Positions 8,215-16,517 of a stretch of DNA of 18,054 nt are shown here, piece after piece. The notes beneath the pieces were generated by a model that was not told the origin of the DNA, did not search any database, and saw only the letters and a program-made list of their open reading frames with translations. The DNA is from CAZAKZ01 sp964485695 (lineage in GTDB: Bacteria > Planctomycetota > JAFGQW01). Every line of letters begins with the position of its first letter. The first letter of the stretch is position 1. Position numbers and translations under genes: made by a program. The stretch spans positions 1 to 18,054 of the forward strand of contig CAZAKZ010000116.1 in the NCBI GenBank assembly GCA_964485695.1, written 5' to 3'.

Positions 8215-8360
8215 AAATCAACCTGGGTGTGGCGCCCGGGGTGTGGCGCCCGGGAAAATCAACCTGGGTGCGGGCGCCCGGGGGGAAAATCAACCTGGGT
8301 GCGGGCGCCCGGGAACCTGGGTGTGGCGCCCGGGAAAATCAACCTGGGTGCGGGCGCCCC
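8215..8360 (+). repeat. Array of REP-like hairpin repeats beside the RAYT gene
   Basis: Five units start at 8215, 8255, 8286, 8314 (head shortened) and 8335, with an extra tail-only unit at 8241-8254. Each full unit is AAATCAA followed by CCTGGGTG, a loop of CGGG or TGG, then CGCCCGGG. The two 8-base arms pair along their whole length with two G-T wobbles. Units differ in the loop but keep the stem, and the last unit breaks off after CGCCCC into the GCCCC tract. Unit spacing is irregular (21 to 40 bases) and there are no unique spacers, so this is not a CRISPR. Confidence 0.85.
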
Positions 8361-8395
8361 GCCCCGCCCCGCCCCGCCCCGCCCCCGCCCCGCCC
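8356..8395 (+). repeat. GCCCC pentanucleotide tandem tract
   Basis: About eight GCCCC units run without interruption from 8356 to 8395, one with an extra C and the last short by one. The tract grows out of the 3' arm of the last REP-like unit. The minus strand reads GGGGC repeats, which have the run pattern of a G-quadruplex. It lies 20 bases beyond the stop of the zinc-finger membrane protein, so that gene's minus-strand transcript would carry the G-rich version. Confidence 0.85.
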
Positions 8396-8414
8396 GATTC
8401 GTGGTTTAGCGTCC

Positions 8415-9503
8415 TCAGAACCACTCGAGCTTTCTCTGGTTGAGGCGGAACAGGAGTCCCAGGATGCGTGCCTGGACCATGAGGAAGTAAATGGATACGG
8501 CCGTTCCGATGAAGGTGTTCAGGAGGGGAATAAACATTGTGGTAACTTCACTCACCACGCGGAAGAAGACAGCGATGAAGAAGAAAATGCAGGCAATGGT
8601 GTAGCTTCCTGGGACGCGCAGGATGGACTGGACAATGAGCACCGGATTCAGGGCCATCAGGGTCTCGAACATGGCCACCGTGGTGAGGGCCATGGGAAAG
8701 AAAAACCCACCGAGGGCCAAAACCCCGATGACGAGCCACAGGGGAAGGCCGCCCAGGGCCAGGAGGGTGAGACCCGGAATGAAACAAACGATGCCTGCAA
8801 GGGAAACCATGAGGAACGGCTTGAGGATGCCTTCCCACATGTCCTCAATACCCTGCCACTCCGGAGGCTCGTTGTTTCCGATGGCTGTGGTGGAGATGAC
8901 CCTGATCATGTAGGAGGTGAGGTACCCCCATAAAAAGATGAGGAGGGCCAGTCCGAAGAACAGGGAATAGCTGGCCATGATGGAAGTCACCCAGACGAAT
9001 AGGGTGCCGACCAGAATCAGTGCCGGGCCATGGCCCTGCAAGGGGAAGGAAAACGCGCCGGCCATCTGCTGCACATCCGGCGGTCGGGTGCCCATCTCCT
9101 CGTCGGTCAAGGGTACACAACAGCCTCCACAAGCACACACCTCGAGGGCCATGCCGCGGACCTCCCGGTTCACCACGCAATCTCTGCACAGGAGATCATT
9201 ACACCGGTCGCAACGCCAGCCAGCCGACGCTGAAGGATGATTACCGCACCTCGTGACAGGCTCCCTGCTGGCCCTCGAACCCGAGACCGGAAGGGAATCG
9301 GAGGTGAGATCCCGAAACGGCGTAGCAACGGGCTCCTCGGCCCTGAAGTGCCTGGGCACCACAACGCGGCTGAAACAATTCGGGCACTCTACGGTCCATT
9401 CGCCTCTCGATACATCGAGCTCCATGTTGCAGCTGTCGCAGGTGAACGATAGCGTCGTTTCAACCATTTCCATATCCAGAAGACGGGATAAATGCAGGCC
9501 CAT
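8415..9503 (-). CDS. Zinc-ribbon / B-box-like zinc-finger membrane protein
   Basis: This 362-residue protein of unknown function has a cytoplasmic-type N-terminus rich in zinc ligands and a C-terminal membrane domain. The first zinc ribbon is Cys22/Cys25 and Cys40/Cys43 (CDSC, CPNC). The second resembles the bacterial B-box pattern: Cys86, His89, Cys98, Cys101, Cys106, Cys109, then a cluster at 123-129. From about residue 160 there are roughly six or seven hydrophobic segments (for example ALILVGTLFVWVTSIMA and YTIACIFFFIAVFFRVV), similar in feel to Yip1/DUF4013-type membrane domains, but I do not claim membership. The start at 9503 has GAAGGG five bases upstream. Met11 and Met13 are alternatives without a ribosome-binding site. 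It is divergent from the M14 gene and its 3' end abuts the repeat array. Confidence 0.8.
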   Translation of the reverse strand: MGLHLSRLLDMEMVETTLSFTCDSCNMELDVSRGEWTVECPNCFSRVVVPRHFRAEEPVATPFRDLTSDSLPVSGSRASREPVTRCGNHPSASAGWRCDRCNDLLCRDCVVNREVRGMALEVCACGGCCVPLTDEEMGTRPPDVQQMAGAFSFPLQGHGPALILVGTLFVWVTSIMASYSLFFGLALLIFLWGYLTSYMIRVISTTAIGNNEPPEWQGIEDMWEGILKPFLMVSLAGIVCFIPGLTLLALGGLPLWLVIGVLALGGFFFPMALTTVAMFETLMALNPVLIVQSILRVPGSYTIACIFFFIAVFFRVVSEVTTMFIPLLNTFIGTAVSIYFLMVQARILGLLFRLNQRKLEWF

Positions 9504-9574
9504 GAAGCCCTTCGGAATCCCGAGAGAGAGGCTTGATCAGTTCTTGTTTGAGAACATCCGTCGCTCCGTGGCCA

Positions 9575-9603
9575 TTGTCATGATGAGACCGGATAGCCAT
9601 AAT
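9575..9603 (+). promoter_or_regulatory. Candidate sigma70-type promoter of the M14 peptidase gene
   Basis: TTGTCA at 9575-9580 and CATAAT at 9598-9603 are spaced by exactly 17 bases and lie 63 bases before the chosen GTG start. Both boxes are close to consensus for a GC-rich genome. The claim rests on sequence only. Confidence 0.5.
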
Positions 9604-9615
9604 ATACAGGCACTC

Positions 9616-9635
9616 CCCCAGGTTACCTCCTGGGG
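9616..9635 (+). other. 7-bp hairpin in the M14 leader
   Basis: CCCCAGG at 9616-9622 pairs with CCTGGGG at 9629-9635 over a six-base loop. It lies just downstream of the candidate -10 box and about 20 bases before the ribosome-binding site. It would form in the leader mRNA or could bind a protein as DNA. No T-run follows. Confidence 0.35.
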
Positions 9636-9666
9636 CTGAACTTTGACTCCTCGTGAGGAATTACTC

Positions 9667-12240
9667 GTGGCAAAACCGATTTCCGCATTCCTGGTCCTGC
9701 TGGTCATCACCGCACCTTATGCCGCCGGGCAGATGAGTCCCGACGAGTTCTTTGGCATAAAAATCGGAGGCGACCGAATCCTCGTGGCCTATCCAGGCAT
9801 CACCCGGTATTTTCGGCATCTCGATTCGACCTCGCGGCGCATCAAGGTGAGCGATGAGGGCCTGTCGACCCTAGGCAATCCAATCATCCTTGCCTGCATC
9901 TCTTCGGAAGAGAACATCCAGAACCTGCCGCGCCTCATGGAGATCAACCGGAGGTTGGCGGATCCGGATCCGGCCAAGGCAGAGGAAACCACCGCCCTCA
10001 TTGACCAGGCCAGGGTGTTTGTGCTCATCACGGCCACCATTCATTCCACGGAGATCGCAGCATCCCAGATGGCCATGATCTTTGCCCACGAACTGGCCGT
10101 CACCGACAACCCGGACATGGAATCGATCCTGGATAGCGTGGTGATCCTCCTCATGCCCTCCATCAACCCTGACGGAAACGTCATGGTCACGAAGTGGTAC
10201 GAGAAAAACCTGAACACGCCGTACGAGGGCTGCAGAATGCCCTGGCTCTACCATCCCTACGCCGGCCACGACAACAACAGGGATTTCTTCATGCTCAACC
10301 TGAAGGAGACCCGGGTCGTGAACGGCATACTCCACAAGAAGTATTTCCCCCACGTCTACCTGGATATGCACCAGATGGGCTCCACCGGCCCCAGAATGTT
10401 CGTACCGCCCTTCAAAGATCCACTGAACCAGAACCTCGATCCGCTGCTGCTCCGGGAGACGGACCTCATCGGCGCCTTTATGGCTTTCAAGCTGCAGGAA
10501 GCTGGTAAGAAGGGCGTGGGCAGCGCCTATGCTTTCGATGCGTACTGGCCCGGGGGCACCAAGAACACCTCATGGTACAAAAACGTGGTGGGGATTCTCA
10601 CCGAACTCGCCAGCGCGAAGATCGCAACTCCCGTTCGAATCGAGGCTAACGAACTTAGGGGCTCCTCCAAGGGGCTGCCAGAGTACAAACCCCAGGTCAA
10701 CTTTCCGGATCCCTGGCCGGGCGGATGGTGGCACCAGAAGGACATCATCGACTACGAGATGATCGCCGTGAATGCGCTCGTGGAGATCCTCTCCTGGAAC
10801 CGGAAGAGCTTTCTCGAGAACTTTGTCGCCGTCGGCTTGAAGAACATCCGCAAGGGAGGGGAGGAAGCGCCGCGTGCATGGGTGGTGCCGCCGGTTCAGT
10901 GGGATGAGCCATGTGCCCGAAACTTCCTTGGGAAGATGCTGGAACATGGAGTGAAGCTCTACAGATTCACGTCTGATCAGGTCTTGGACGACCGGATCTA
11001 CCCGAAGGGATCGGTGGGGATTCCAATGGACCAGCCGTACCGGAGCTTCATCCAGGTGATGATGAAGACTCAGCGATTCCCCGAGGTCAAGCACATGAGA
11101 GACGGCCCCATCATCGAGCCCTATGACACGGCGGGGTGGACCCTCCCTCTGCAGATTGGAGTGAAGACCGTTGCCGTGAATGAGCCACTCGATCACAAGT
11201 CCCTCGAGCCGTTGAAAGTGATCCTCCTTGAAGAAACAACTGTTAATAATAGAGAGCCGGGAAACGCTTTCTGGATCCCAGGGCGCTTCAACCGGAGTGC
11301 CACTGCGGTTAATCGACTCCTACGGAAAGGGATTCCCGTGTTTCGGGCTGCGGGCAAAGACGCGTATAGAACCGGAGATTTCGTGGTGAAGGCCACCGAC
11401 ATCTCGGAGAAGGACCTTCTGGAAGTCCTCCGGGGGACCGGGGTCTCCGTGACCCGAAGGGATCTGGGCAGGAAGGATGGCCCGAGAGCCCTGAAGGCAC
11501 CGCGTATCGCCATCTATCAATCCTGGCTGGCCAACATGGATGAAGGGTGGACGCGATGGATCCTGGATCACTACGAGTTCTCGTACTCCGTGCTTCACAA
11601 TAAGGACTTCACGAACCTCGACGAGAAGCACGACGTACTCCTGTTTCCGGACATGACCCGGCAGATGATCGTCGAGGGGAAGTATTCGGCCTCGAGGTCC
11701 TACCGGTCCTCGAGCCTGCCGCCCGAGTATCAAGGGGGTATCGGAAAAGAGGGCGTCGAGGCGGTGAAGCGATTCGTGGAGTCCGGTGGAACCGTGGTGC
11801 TCCTGGACTCGGCATCCGGCCTCGCCTGGGAGGACTTCGGGCTTCCGCTGACGAACGTGCTGAAAGATGTCTCCCGCCACCGGTTCTACTGCCCCGGTTC
11901 CATCCTCAGAATTTTCATCGATTCAGGTGATCCTTTGGGATGGGGCATGGAGGACGAGAGCATCCTGTTCTTTTCCCGAAGTCCTGCCTTCCGGACTCGA
12001 CCGCCTGCAGGAAAGACCGTAGTCCGCAAGGTTGTGGCTCGGTTTGGAAACGAGGGCCCACATCTCCTGAGCGGCTACTTGAAAGGCGGAGATATCCTGA
12101 ACCGGACGGCCGCCATCGTCCGGTTCAAGTATCGCGATGGACACGTCATTGTAGTGGGTGGAAGGGTTCAGCACCGCGCTCAGACGTACGCCACGTTCAA
12201 GATCCTGTTCAACGCACTTTACTTCTCGGCAATGGACTGA
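9667..12240 (+). CDS. Secreted M14 family zinc carboxypeptidase-like protein
   Basis: This 857-residue exported metallopeptidase belongs to the M14 (carboxypeptidase A-like) fold. I choose the GTG at 9667: GAGGAA lies six bases upstream, and the resulting N-terminus is a clean Sec signal peptide (MAKPISAFLVLLVITAPYAAG, Gln next). The TTG at 9643 is the frame's earlier start but has no ribosome-binding site. Zinc ligands are His126 and Glu129 in IHSTE and His235 in LDMHQMG. The catalytic Glu is Glu313 in ILTELAS. INPDGN near 165 and NNRDFFM near 200 are also family-like. The C-terminal half (from about residue 610) contains a Rossmann-like segment with DVLLFPDM and SGGTVVLLDSA, as in the amidotransferase-like tails of large secreted M14 proteins. 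It acts outside the cytoplasmic membrane; substrate specificity is unknown. It converges on the MFS/spermidine-synthase-like gene. Confidence 0.92.
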   Translation: MAKPISAFLVLLVITAPYAAGQMSPDEFFGIKIGGDRILVAYPGITRYFRHLDSTSRRIKVSDEGLSTLGNPIILACISSEENIQNLPRLMEINRRLADPDPAKAEETTALIDQARVFVLITATIHSTEIAASQMAMIFAHELAVTDNPDMESILDSVVILLMPSINPDGNVMVTKWYEKNLNTPYEGCRMPWLYHPYAGHDNNRDFFMLNLKETRVVNGILHKKYFPHVYLDMHQMGSTGPRMFVPPFKDPLNQNLDPLLLRETDLIGAFMAFKLQEAGKKGVGSAYAFDAYWPGGTKNTSWYKNVVGILTELASAKIATPVRIEANELRGSSKGLPEYKPQVNFPDPWPGGWWHQKDIIDYEMIAVNALVEILSWNRKSFLENFVAVGLKNIRKGGEEAPRAWVVPPVQWDEPCARNFLGKMLEHGVKLYRFTSDQVLDDRIYPKGSVGIPMDQPYRSFIQVMMKTQRFPEVKHMRDGPIIEPYDTAGWTLPLQIGVKTVAVNEPLDHKSLEPLKVILLEETTVNNREPGNAFWIPGRFNRSATAVNRLLRKGIPVFRAAGKDAYRTGDFVVKATDISEKDLLEVLRGTGVSVTRRDLGRKDGPRALKAPRIAIYQSWLANMDEGWTRWILDHYEFSYSVLHNKDFTNLDEKHDVLLFPDMTRQMIVEGKYSASRSYRSSSLPPEYQGGIGKEGVEAVKRFVESGGTVVLLDSASGLAWEDFGLPLTNVLKDVSRHRFYCPGSILRIFIDSGDPLGWGMEDESILFFSRSPAFRTRPPAGKTVVRKVVARFGNEGPHLLSGYLKGGDILNRTAAIVRFKYRDGHVIVVGGRVQHRAQTYATFKILFNALYFSAMD

Positions 12241-12254
12241 AGCTGCCTCGCGAG

Positions 12255-12296
12255 GGGGGTGACATGTTCGGAAACCGAGTGCGAACATGACTCCCC
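12255..12296. terminator. Hairpin between two convergent genes
   Basis: CATGTTCG at 12263-12270 pairs with CGAACATG at 12282-12289 over an 11-base loop. Outer G-runs at 12256-12259 and C-runs at 12293-12296 extend it across a small internal loop. It sits midway in the 64-base gap between convergent stops, where a bidirectional terminator is expected. It lacks a U-run in either direction, so a Rho-independent role is uncertain. Confidence 0.45.
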
Positions 12297-12304
12297 GGAA
12301 AAGG

Positions 12305-14626
12305 TCATTTCACGAGCTTCAACTGGGGTTGCCAGTATCTCGATCTCTTGAAAAGGTAGCGCCAAATGGGGAATTCTGTGTAAGGGTAGTTGTCCGTGAT
12401 CAGCGAACCGTCGCGAGCGACGACATCAACCTCGCCCTCCCGCCAGAGGAGCATTTTTTCCAGATGGGCCCTGTTGATGCAGGTAAGATCGTATTCAGCA
12501 AGGTCTCTCAGAATCTTTTTGTTCTTGAACATCCGGTCGACTTTGTTCCTGAATCGATCCCAGGGGACCTTCTCTTCCTTGCAGCCGATGAAGTAAAATC
12601 CATAAGCCCGTGAACCGCTCCAGACGATGGTGCCGGGGAAAACCTCGTCAAAGGTCCTCAACAGGCTTTTCACCTCATCCTTCGTCCCGCCCGGGAACCA
12701 GAGACATACGACGCCGGTCGGCGTGAGGCGCGATCTGCAGAGGGCGAAGAACTCCTTAGTGTACAGATTGACTGTTCCGGCGCTCCAGATCGGCGGAGCA
12801 GGATCGATGGTGATGACGTCGAATTTTTTCCGGGTAAGCAGAAGGAAATTTCGTCCGTCGTTCTCGATGGCGGAGACGTTTTCGAGGCCCAGGATCCCTT
12901 CCGCTTTGGGATGAAAGAACTTGAAGGCCTTGTAGGCCTCCGGCACCAGTTCGACGGAGGTGATGTGGAGGCCGGGATGCTTCGTGGCCGATTTGAAAGA
13001 GGTTCCCATGCCGAAGCAAATGACCAGGAATTCCTTCGGATTCTTGGCGAATAGCAAGGGTAGGTGAGTCATGAGCTTCGCCTCGGTGCACAGGTAGGTC
13101 ATACCCATCCCATTCACCCATAGCCCCTTTCCACCATTCACTGAAAAAGCCGTGAGAGTCCCCTCAAGGCCTTCCTTGTTGATATATATCTCGTAGTCGG
13201 AAGGGCCGGACGCTCCGCCGGCTGACTCGGCCTTTTTCCGTATCCGGTTTTCGATGGTGGAGAGAAATGGATCCTTTGCAGCCACACCCCACGCTGTCAA
13301 GAGGAACAGTGGTACGATGAGCGCGTATGCGGCTTTCTTTCCAAAGGCATCTGCAGGATTCAGAATCAGGATCACCAGGCCCAGCCCAACGTTCAGGACG
13401 GCGAGCACGATCACGGAGGCTGTCGAGCCGAGGTGCGGGATCAGCAGGAAGCCGGCCAGGAGGGAACCCATGATGCTGCCGATGGTGTTGGAACCGTAGA
13501 GCCATCCCACCGATGAACCCGTCCGATCGGCACGTTTGGCATAGCACTTTCCCGCAACGGGGAAGATCATGCCGAACATGAATGTCATGGGAAAAACCAG
13601 AACGACGGTCGAAGCAAGAGCGACCGGCCAGTTTGTGTCGCCGGTACCCATGAGGCCATCGAGTGGGATGAACAGATGTAGGTTGACGATGGAGATAAGG
13701 CCGACAGCTATCTCCGCGAGTCCGAACACTTTCAGGGGAGACTTCATCCGGTCAACGAATCTGTTCATGAACAGACTCCCCAGAGCGATACCGATCAGGA
13801 ACGTGGCCAGCATTCCGGAGAAGGCATACACCGAGGTTTGAAGGAAGAGGATCAGCTGTCGGGTCCATATGACTTCGTAAGCCAATGCCGAGAGGCCGCT
13901 GATGGCAAACGCGACCAGGACGAACCTTCGGAGGGCATCGCCGTAGAGGGGATCCGCTTTTTCTTTTTTCGTTGGTGCCTTTATGATCCGGGTGTTTCTC
14001 AAGACCCGGCTCTCCCTCCGGTAGAGAGTTAGAGCGACGATCGCCACGGAGAAGTTGATCACGACGCCGATGAGGACGGTCGCCCACTCTCCTATTGCGC
14101 CGATGGTGATGAATCCGCTGACCAGGACTCCAGCCACGGCGCCGGAGGTGTTCAGGCCGTAAAACAGGCCGAGATTCTTTCCGAACCGGCCCTCTCGCTT
14201 GACCCGATAGGCGATGAGGACAGGAAGCGTACCACCCATCAGCGTCGTAGGCACCAGGAGGCAAAGAAAGGAGACGACTGCCCTCCCGAAGGCGGAAAGA
14301 AGGTGGGTCTCACCGCTCGCTTGGTGTACGAGCTGGTAAAGAGGCGCGGCGAAGATGAATAGAATGGGAACAGAGAGGGCTGTCGCACCGATCAGAACTT
14401 CGAGAATCGAGTAGACCTTCAGGTGATCATCTCGCCGGTCAATGTAGATCCCGAGCAGGAGGCTGCCCAGGGCCAGGCCGGCCATGAAGGCGGCAAGGAC
14501 CGTCGAGGTGGCATACAGGGTTATGCCGATAATGCGCGAGATCATGCGCAACCACACGACCTCGTACATCAGGCCGCTGATGCCGGAGAAAAAAAAGAGG
14601 AGATATAGAAGCCGCGTGTGCTTCAA
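12305..14626 (-). CDS. Membrane protein fused to a spermidine-synthase-like methyltransferase-fold domain
   Basis: This 773-residue protein has about 500 residues of MFS-like multi-helix membrane sequence and a C-terminal spermidine-synthase-like domain. The N-terminus (LLYLLFFFSGISGLMYEVVWLRM) is the signature opening of these fused proteins, and the pattern SGLSALAYEVIWTRQL recurs near 240, suggesting two related halves. In the C-terminal domain the nucleotide-binding glycine motif is CFGMG near 540, followed by SVELVPE, ENDGRNFL and DVITIDPAPP near 606, then LYTKEFF. The first Asp of the usual DS[ST]DP active-site motif is kept, but the second is replaced by Pro. A true putrescine aminopropyltransferase is therefore doubtful. 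The start is a TTG at 14626; the nearest upstream ATG is out of frame and stops at once. The upstream cysteine peptidase gene is on the same strand, 84 bases away, so co-transcription is possible. Confidence 0.85.
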   Translation of the reverse strand: MKHTRLLYLLFFFSGISGLMYEVVWLRMISRIIGITLYATSTVLAAFMAGLALGSLLLGIYIDRRDDHLKVYSILEVLIGATALSVPILFIFAAPLYQLVHQASGETHLLSAFGRAVVSFLCLLVPTTLMGGTLPVLIAYRVKREGRFGKNLGLFYGLNTSGAVAGVLVSGFITIGAIGEWATVLIGVVINFSVAIVALTLYRRESRVLRNTRIIKAPTKKEKADPLYGDALRRFVLVAFAISGLSALAYEVIWTRQLILFLQTSVYAFSGMLATFLIGIALGSLFMNRFVDRMKSPLKVFGLAEIAVGLISIVNLHLFIPLDGLMGTGDTNWPVALASTVVLVFPMTFMFGMIFPVAGKCYAKRADRTGSSVGWLYGSNTIGSIMGSLLAGFLLIPHLGSTASVIVLAVLNVGLGLVILILNPADAFGKKAAYALIVPLFLLTAWGVAAKDPFLSTIENRIRKKAESAGGASGPSDYEIYINKEGLEGTLTAFSVNGGKGLWVNGMGMTYLCTEAKLMTHLPLLFAKNPKEFLVICFGMGTSFKSATKHPGLHITSVELVPEAYKAFKFFHPKAEGILGLENVSAIENDGRNFLLLTRKKFDVITIDPAPPIWSAGTVNLYTKEFFALCRSRLTPTGVVCLWFPGGTKDEVKSLLRTFDEVFPGTIVWSGSRAYGFYFIGCKEEKVPWDRFRNKVDRMFKNKKILRDLAEYDLTCINRAHLEKMLLWREGEVDVVARDGSLITDNYPYTEFPIWRYLFKRSRYWQPQLKLVK

Positions 14627-14710
14627 GAGAACCGTTCCATGACAACCTTGGAATTCTTTGTCCGAGCATTCGGAAAAGAACGGGTAGAATCGAGTCGATG
14701 AGGTGCGGAG

Positions 14711-16102
14711 TTACCGATCCATGGCGAACATGGGATCCCACGGCGGAAGGGCGATGGCCTTCTGGTCGAGAATCTTCAGGACCTCCTGGGGAACGTGTTT
14801 CTTGTTGATGATAGCCGAGTAGAGGTACTCGTCGAACCATCCGTCGTACATGGCCAGGTATCCTTTATCGCCGCGCTTCGAGCCCCAGCTGTTTTCGACG
14901 CGCCACTTGACGGGTTTGCCTTCCTTCAAGTCCACGCCCATGAACACCATGGCGTGGGTGGGGATGCTGTCCTGGTAGAGGATACGGTCCTTTTTCGACA
15001 GAGAGAATTTCATGTCGAGGAGCGCCTCGTAGTCCAGGATGTTACTTCTCAGGATGCCCTTGTCTCGGAAGTGCTCCTTGCCCACGTCGCATCCGAACCA
15101 CACCGCTTCGCCGTCCAGGAGCTGCTTCAACGTGAGCGACTTCAGAATCTTCATTTCCACGTTGATGAAAGTCATGTCTGGCCGGTCGAAGAGATCCCGA
15201 TCAAACTGGATGTTGTAGAGCTTACCGTAGGGGTGTGCAGGGCAGTTGTATAGACAGACATACTGGGTCAGGTCCAGGCCCACGATCTCCTTGTAGAAGG
15301 ACTTCGGCGTGTAGGATTTCAGCTTGCTTACCTTGCCGTCCTTGTCCTCGTAGCGCCATTCGAAAGCGGTGGGGGGTTCGCCGAAGTGGTAAGCCAGCAG
15401 GCGATAGATTTCCGAGAGCATTTCCGCCTTGCGACTCCGTAGCGCCGCCAGGGGCTGCCCCTTGGCGTGCATGTCCCGGAGTATGACTGCGTCCCGCCGG
15501 AGCTTGCGTTTCGCCAGCGCATTCAGGGCGCGGGTTGCGCCGGTATGACTGGTCTCAGGCATGACCTCGACAGGAACCACGCCGTACTTTTCGACCAGGT
15601 CAACTACCATGTTCCATTGACCGCCGTCCGGAAAGGGCTGCTTGAGGAGATAGACCACGAGCCTGTCGTCGAGGTTCCGGTCCCGGGTCTGAAGTATGCC
15701 CTCTAGAAACAGATTGGCCTTTTCGAGCTTGTCCCAGAAAAAGGAGTAGATTTGGGAGAATTCTATGTTCTTTACCTTGAGCTTTTTCATGGCGAAGGGA
15801 CGCATGATATTGAATCCCGCGAAGAGCCAGCATCGTCCGCTCGACTTCTGGTTGGTGACCTTTCCGGTCTTGATCTTGTTCGTGTAGTAGGCGTCGTGGA
15901 GGGTGAGCTTCTTCCGGTCCAAGACAAGGTTCCGGACCTCGTTTTTTGTCACGGCATTCACCACCGTGGTTCCATTGTGCAACTTGCCGAAGGAATCGCG
16001 GAAGGTCTGGATCATTTTCGGCGTGATTGATCCATCCTGGCCGAGGCCAGCAGAGGCGAGGAAGAGCAGGGAGAGTATCGCGGAGATGCAAGCTTTCATC
16101 AT
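14711..16102 (-). CDS. pepC: Exported C1B cysteine aminopeptidase (PepC / bleomycin hydrolase family)
   Basis: This 463-residue papain-fold aminopeptidase of family C1B has the catalytic triad Cys91 in NQKSSGRCWLFAGFN, His383 in THAMVFMGVD and Asn404 in VENSWG. The C-terminus LPPWDPMFAMDR matches the conserved end of PepC and bleomycin hydrolase, which reaches into the active site and enforces aminopeptidase activity. Lactobacillus PepC is cytoplasmic. This one opens with a signal peptide (MMKACISAILSLLFLASAGLG, Gln next), so it is probably exported. The frame stays open 417 bases further upstream, but that part is low-complexity, Arg- and Pro-rich and not family-like. The ATG at 16102 has GGAGAA about 8-10 bases before it and begins the signal peptide. 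Confidence 0.92.
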   Translation of the reverse strand: MMKACISAILSLLFLASAGLGQDGSITPKMIQTFRDSFGKLHNGTTVVNAVTKNEVRNLVLDRKKLTLHDAYYTNKIKTGKVTNQKSSGRCWLFAGFNIMRPFAMKKLKVKNIEFSQIYSFFWDKLEKANLFLEGILQTRDRNLDDRLVVYLLKQPFPDGGQWNMVVDLVEKYGVVPVEVMPETSHTGATRALNALAKRKLRRDAVILRDMHAKGQPLAALRSRKAEMLSEIYRLLAYHFGEPPTAFEWRYEDKDGKVSKLKSYTPKSFYKEIVGLDLTQYVCLYNCPAHPYGKLYNIQFDRDLFDRPDMTFINVEMKILKSLTLKQLLDGEAVWFGCDVGKEHFRDKGILRSNILDYEALLDMKFSLSKKDRILYQDSIPTHAMVFMGVDLKEGKPVKWRVENSWGSKRGDKGYLAMYDGWFDEYLYSAIINKKHVPQEVLKILDQKAIALPPWDPMFAMDR

Positions 16103-16517
16103 TGTTCTATTTCTCCATATTATGGTGTCCAGGAATGATAACGGGTCCGTGATGTGGATTCCAGGGACCGAGAGTATGGCCTCATGCCAGGCGACCACAG
16201 GTTGTTGTCCAGCCAGAGGGAGAGTGGTTGCAGGATTGTAGGGTCTTGCCGGGTGTGTTCCTGCTAAATGACCGCGCGTCGTTTCGTTTCCTGTAGCGTC
16301 CAGTGAACGGGCTTCCGCGAGGTAGGGCTTCGCCCATGGTGGATTGGAATCGCCTTGATCCCGTTTATGTGAGAGGCGAAGCCCATAGGGAATCGGGAAG
16401 GCCCCTGCGATTCGATCTCTCCTGGAACAAGGTCTGTTGTGCCGCGACGAGAAGCCTCGTCCCCTGCGGTGTAGCCACCCCCCTCCCCAGACCAAAACGA
16501 CCTTGAGGGGGCTTTTC
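16103..16517. other. 415-base gap upstream of pepC, no gene called
   Basis: This region must hold the pepC promoter, but I see no convincing boxes. GGGCTTCGCC at 16325-16334 and its exact complement GGCGAAGCCC at 16375-16384 form a 10-bp inverted repeat with a 40-base interior. Both arms are followed by CCCAT or CAT. The minus-strand open frame through here is only an in-frame extension of pepC without coding character, and the plus-strand frame at 16303-16506 has no recognisable product. No tRNA fold is visible. Confidence 0.5.

Noticed and set aside
8215..8360. CRISPR array
   Set aside because: Units are adjacent or separated by a few bases that belong to the same repeat, lengths vary, there are no unique spacers and no cas genes.
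8199..8933. 244-codon plus-strand open frame across the repeat array
   Set aside because: Its first part merely translates the repeat and the GCCCC tract, and the rest is antisense to the zinc-finger membrane protein.
16325..16440. tRNA-like or other structured RNA gene
   Set aside because: There is a 10-bp inverted repeat and a GATTCGATC word, but no cloverleaf, acceptor stem or anticodon arm could be built.
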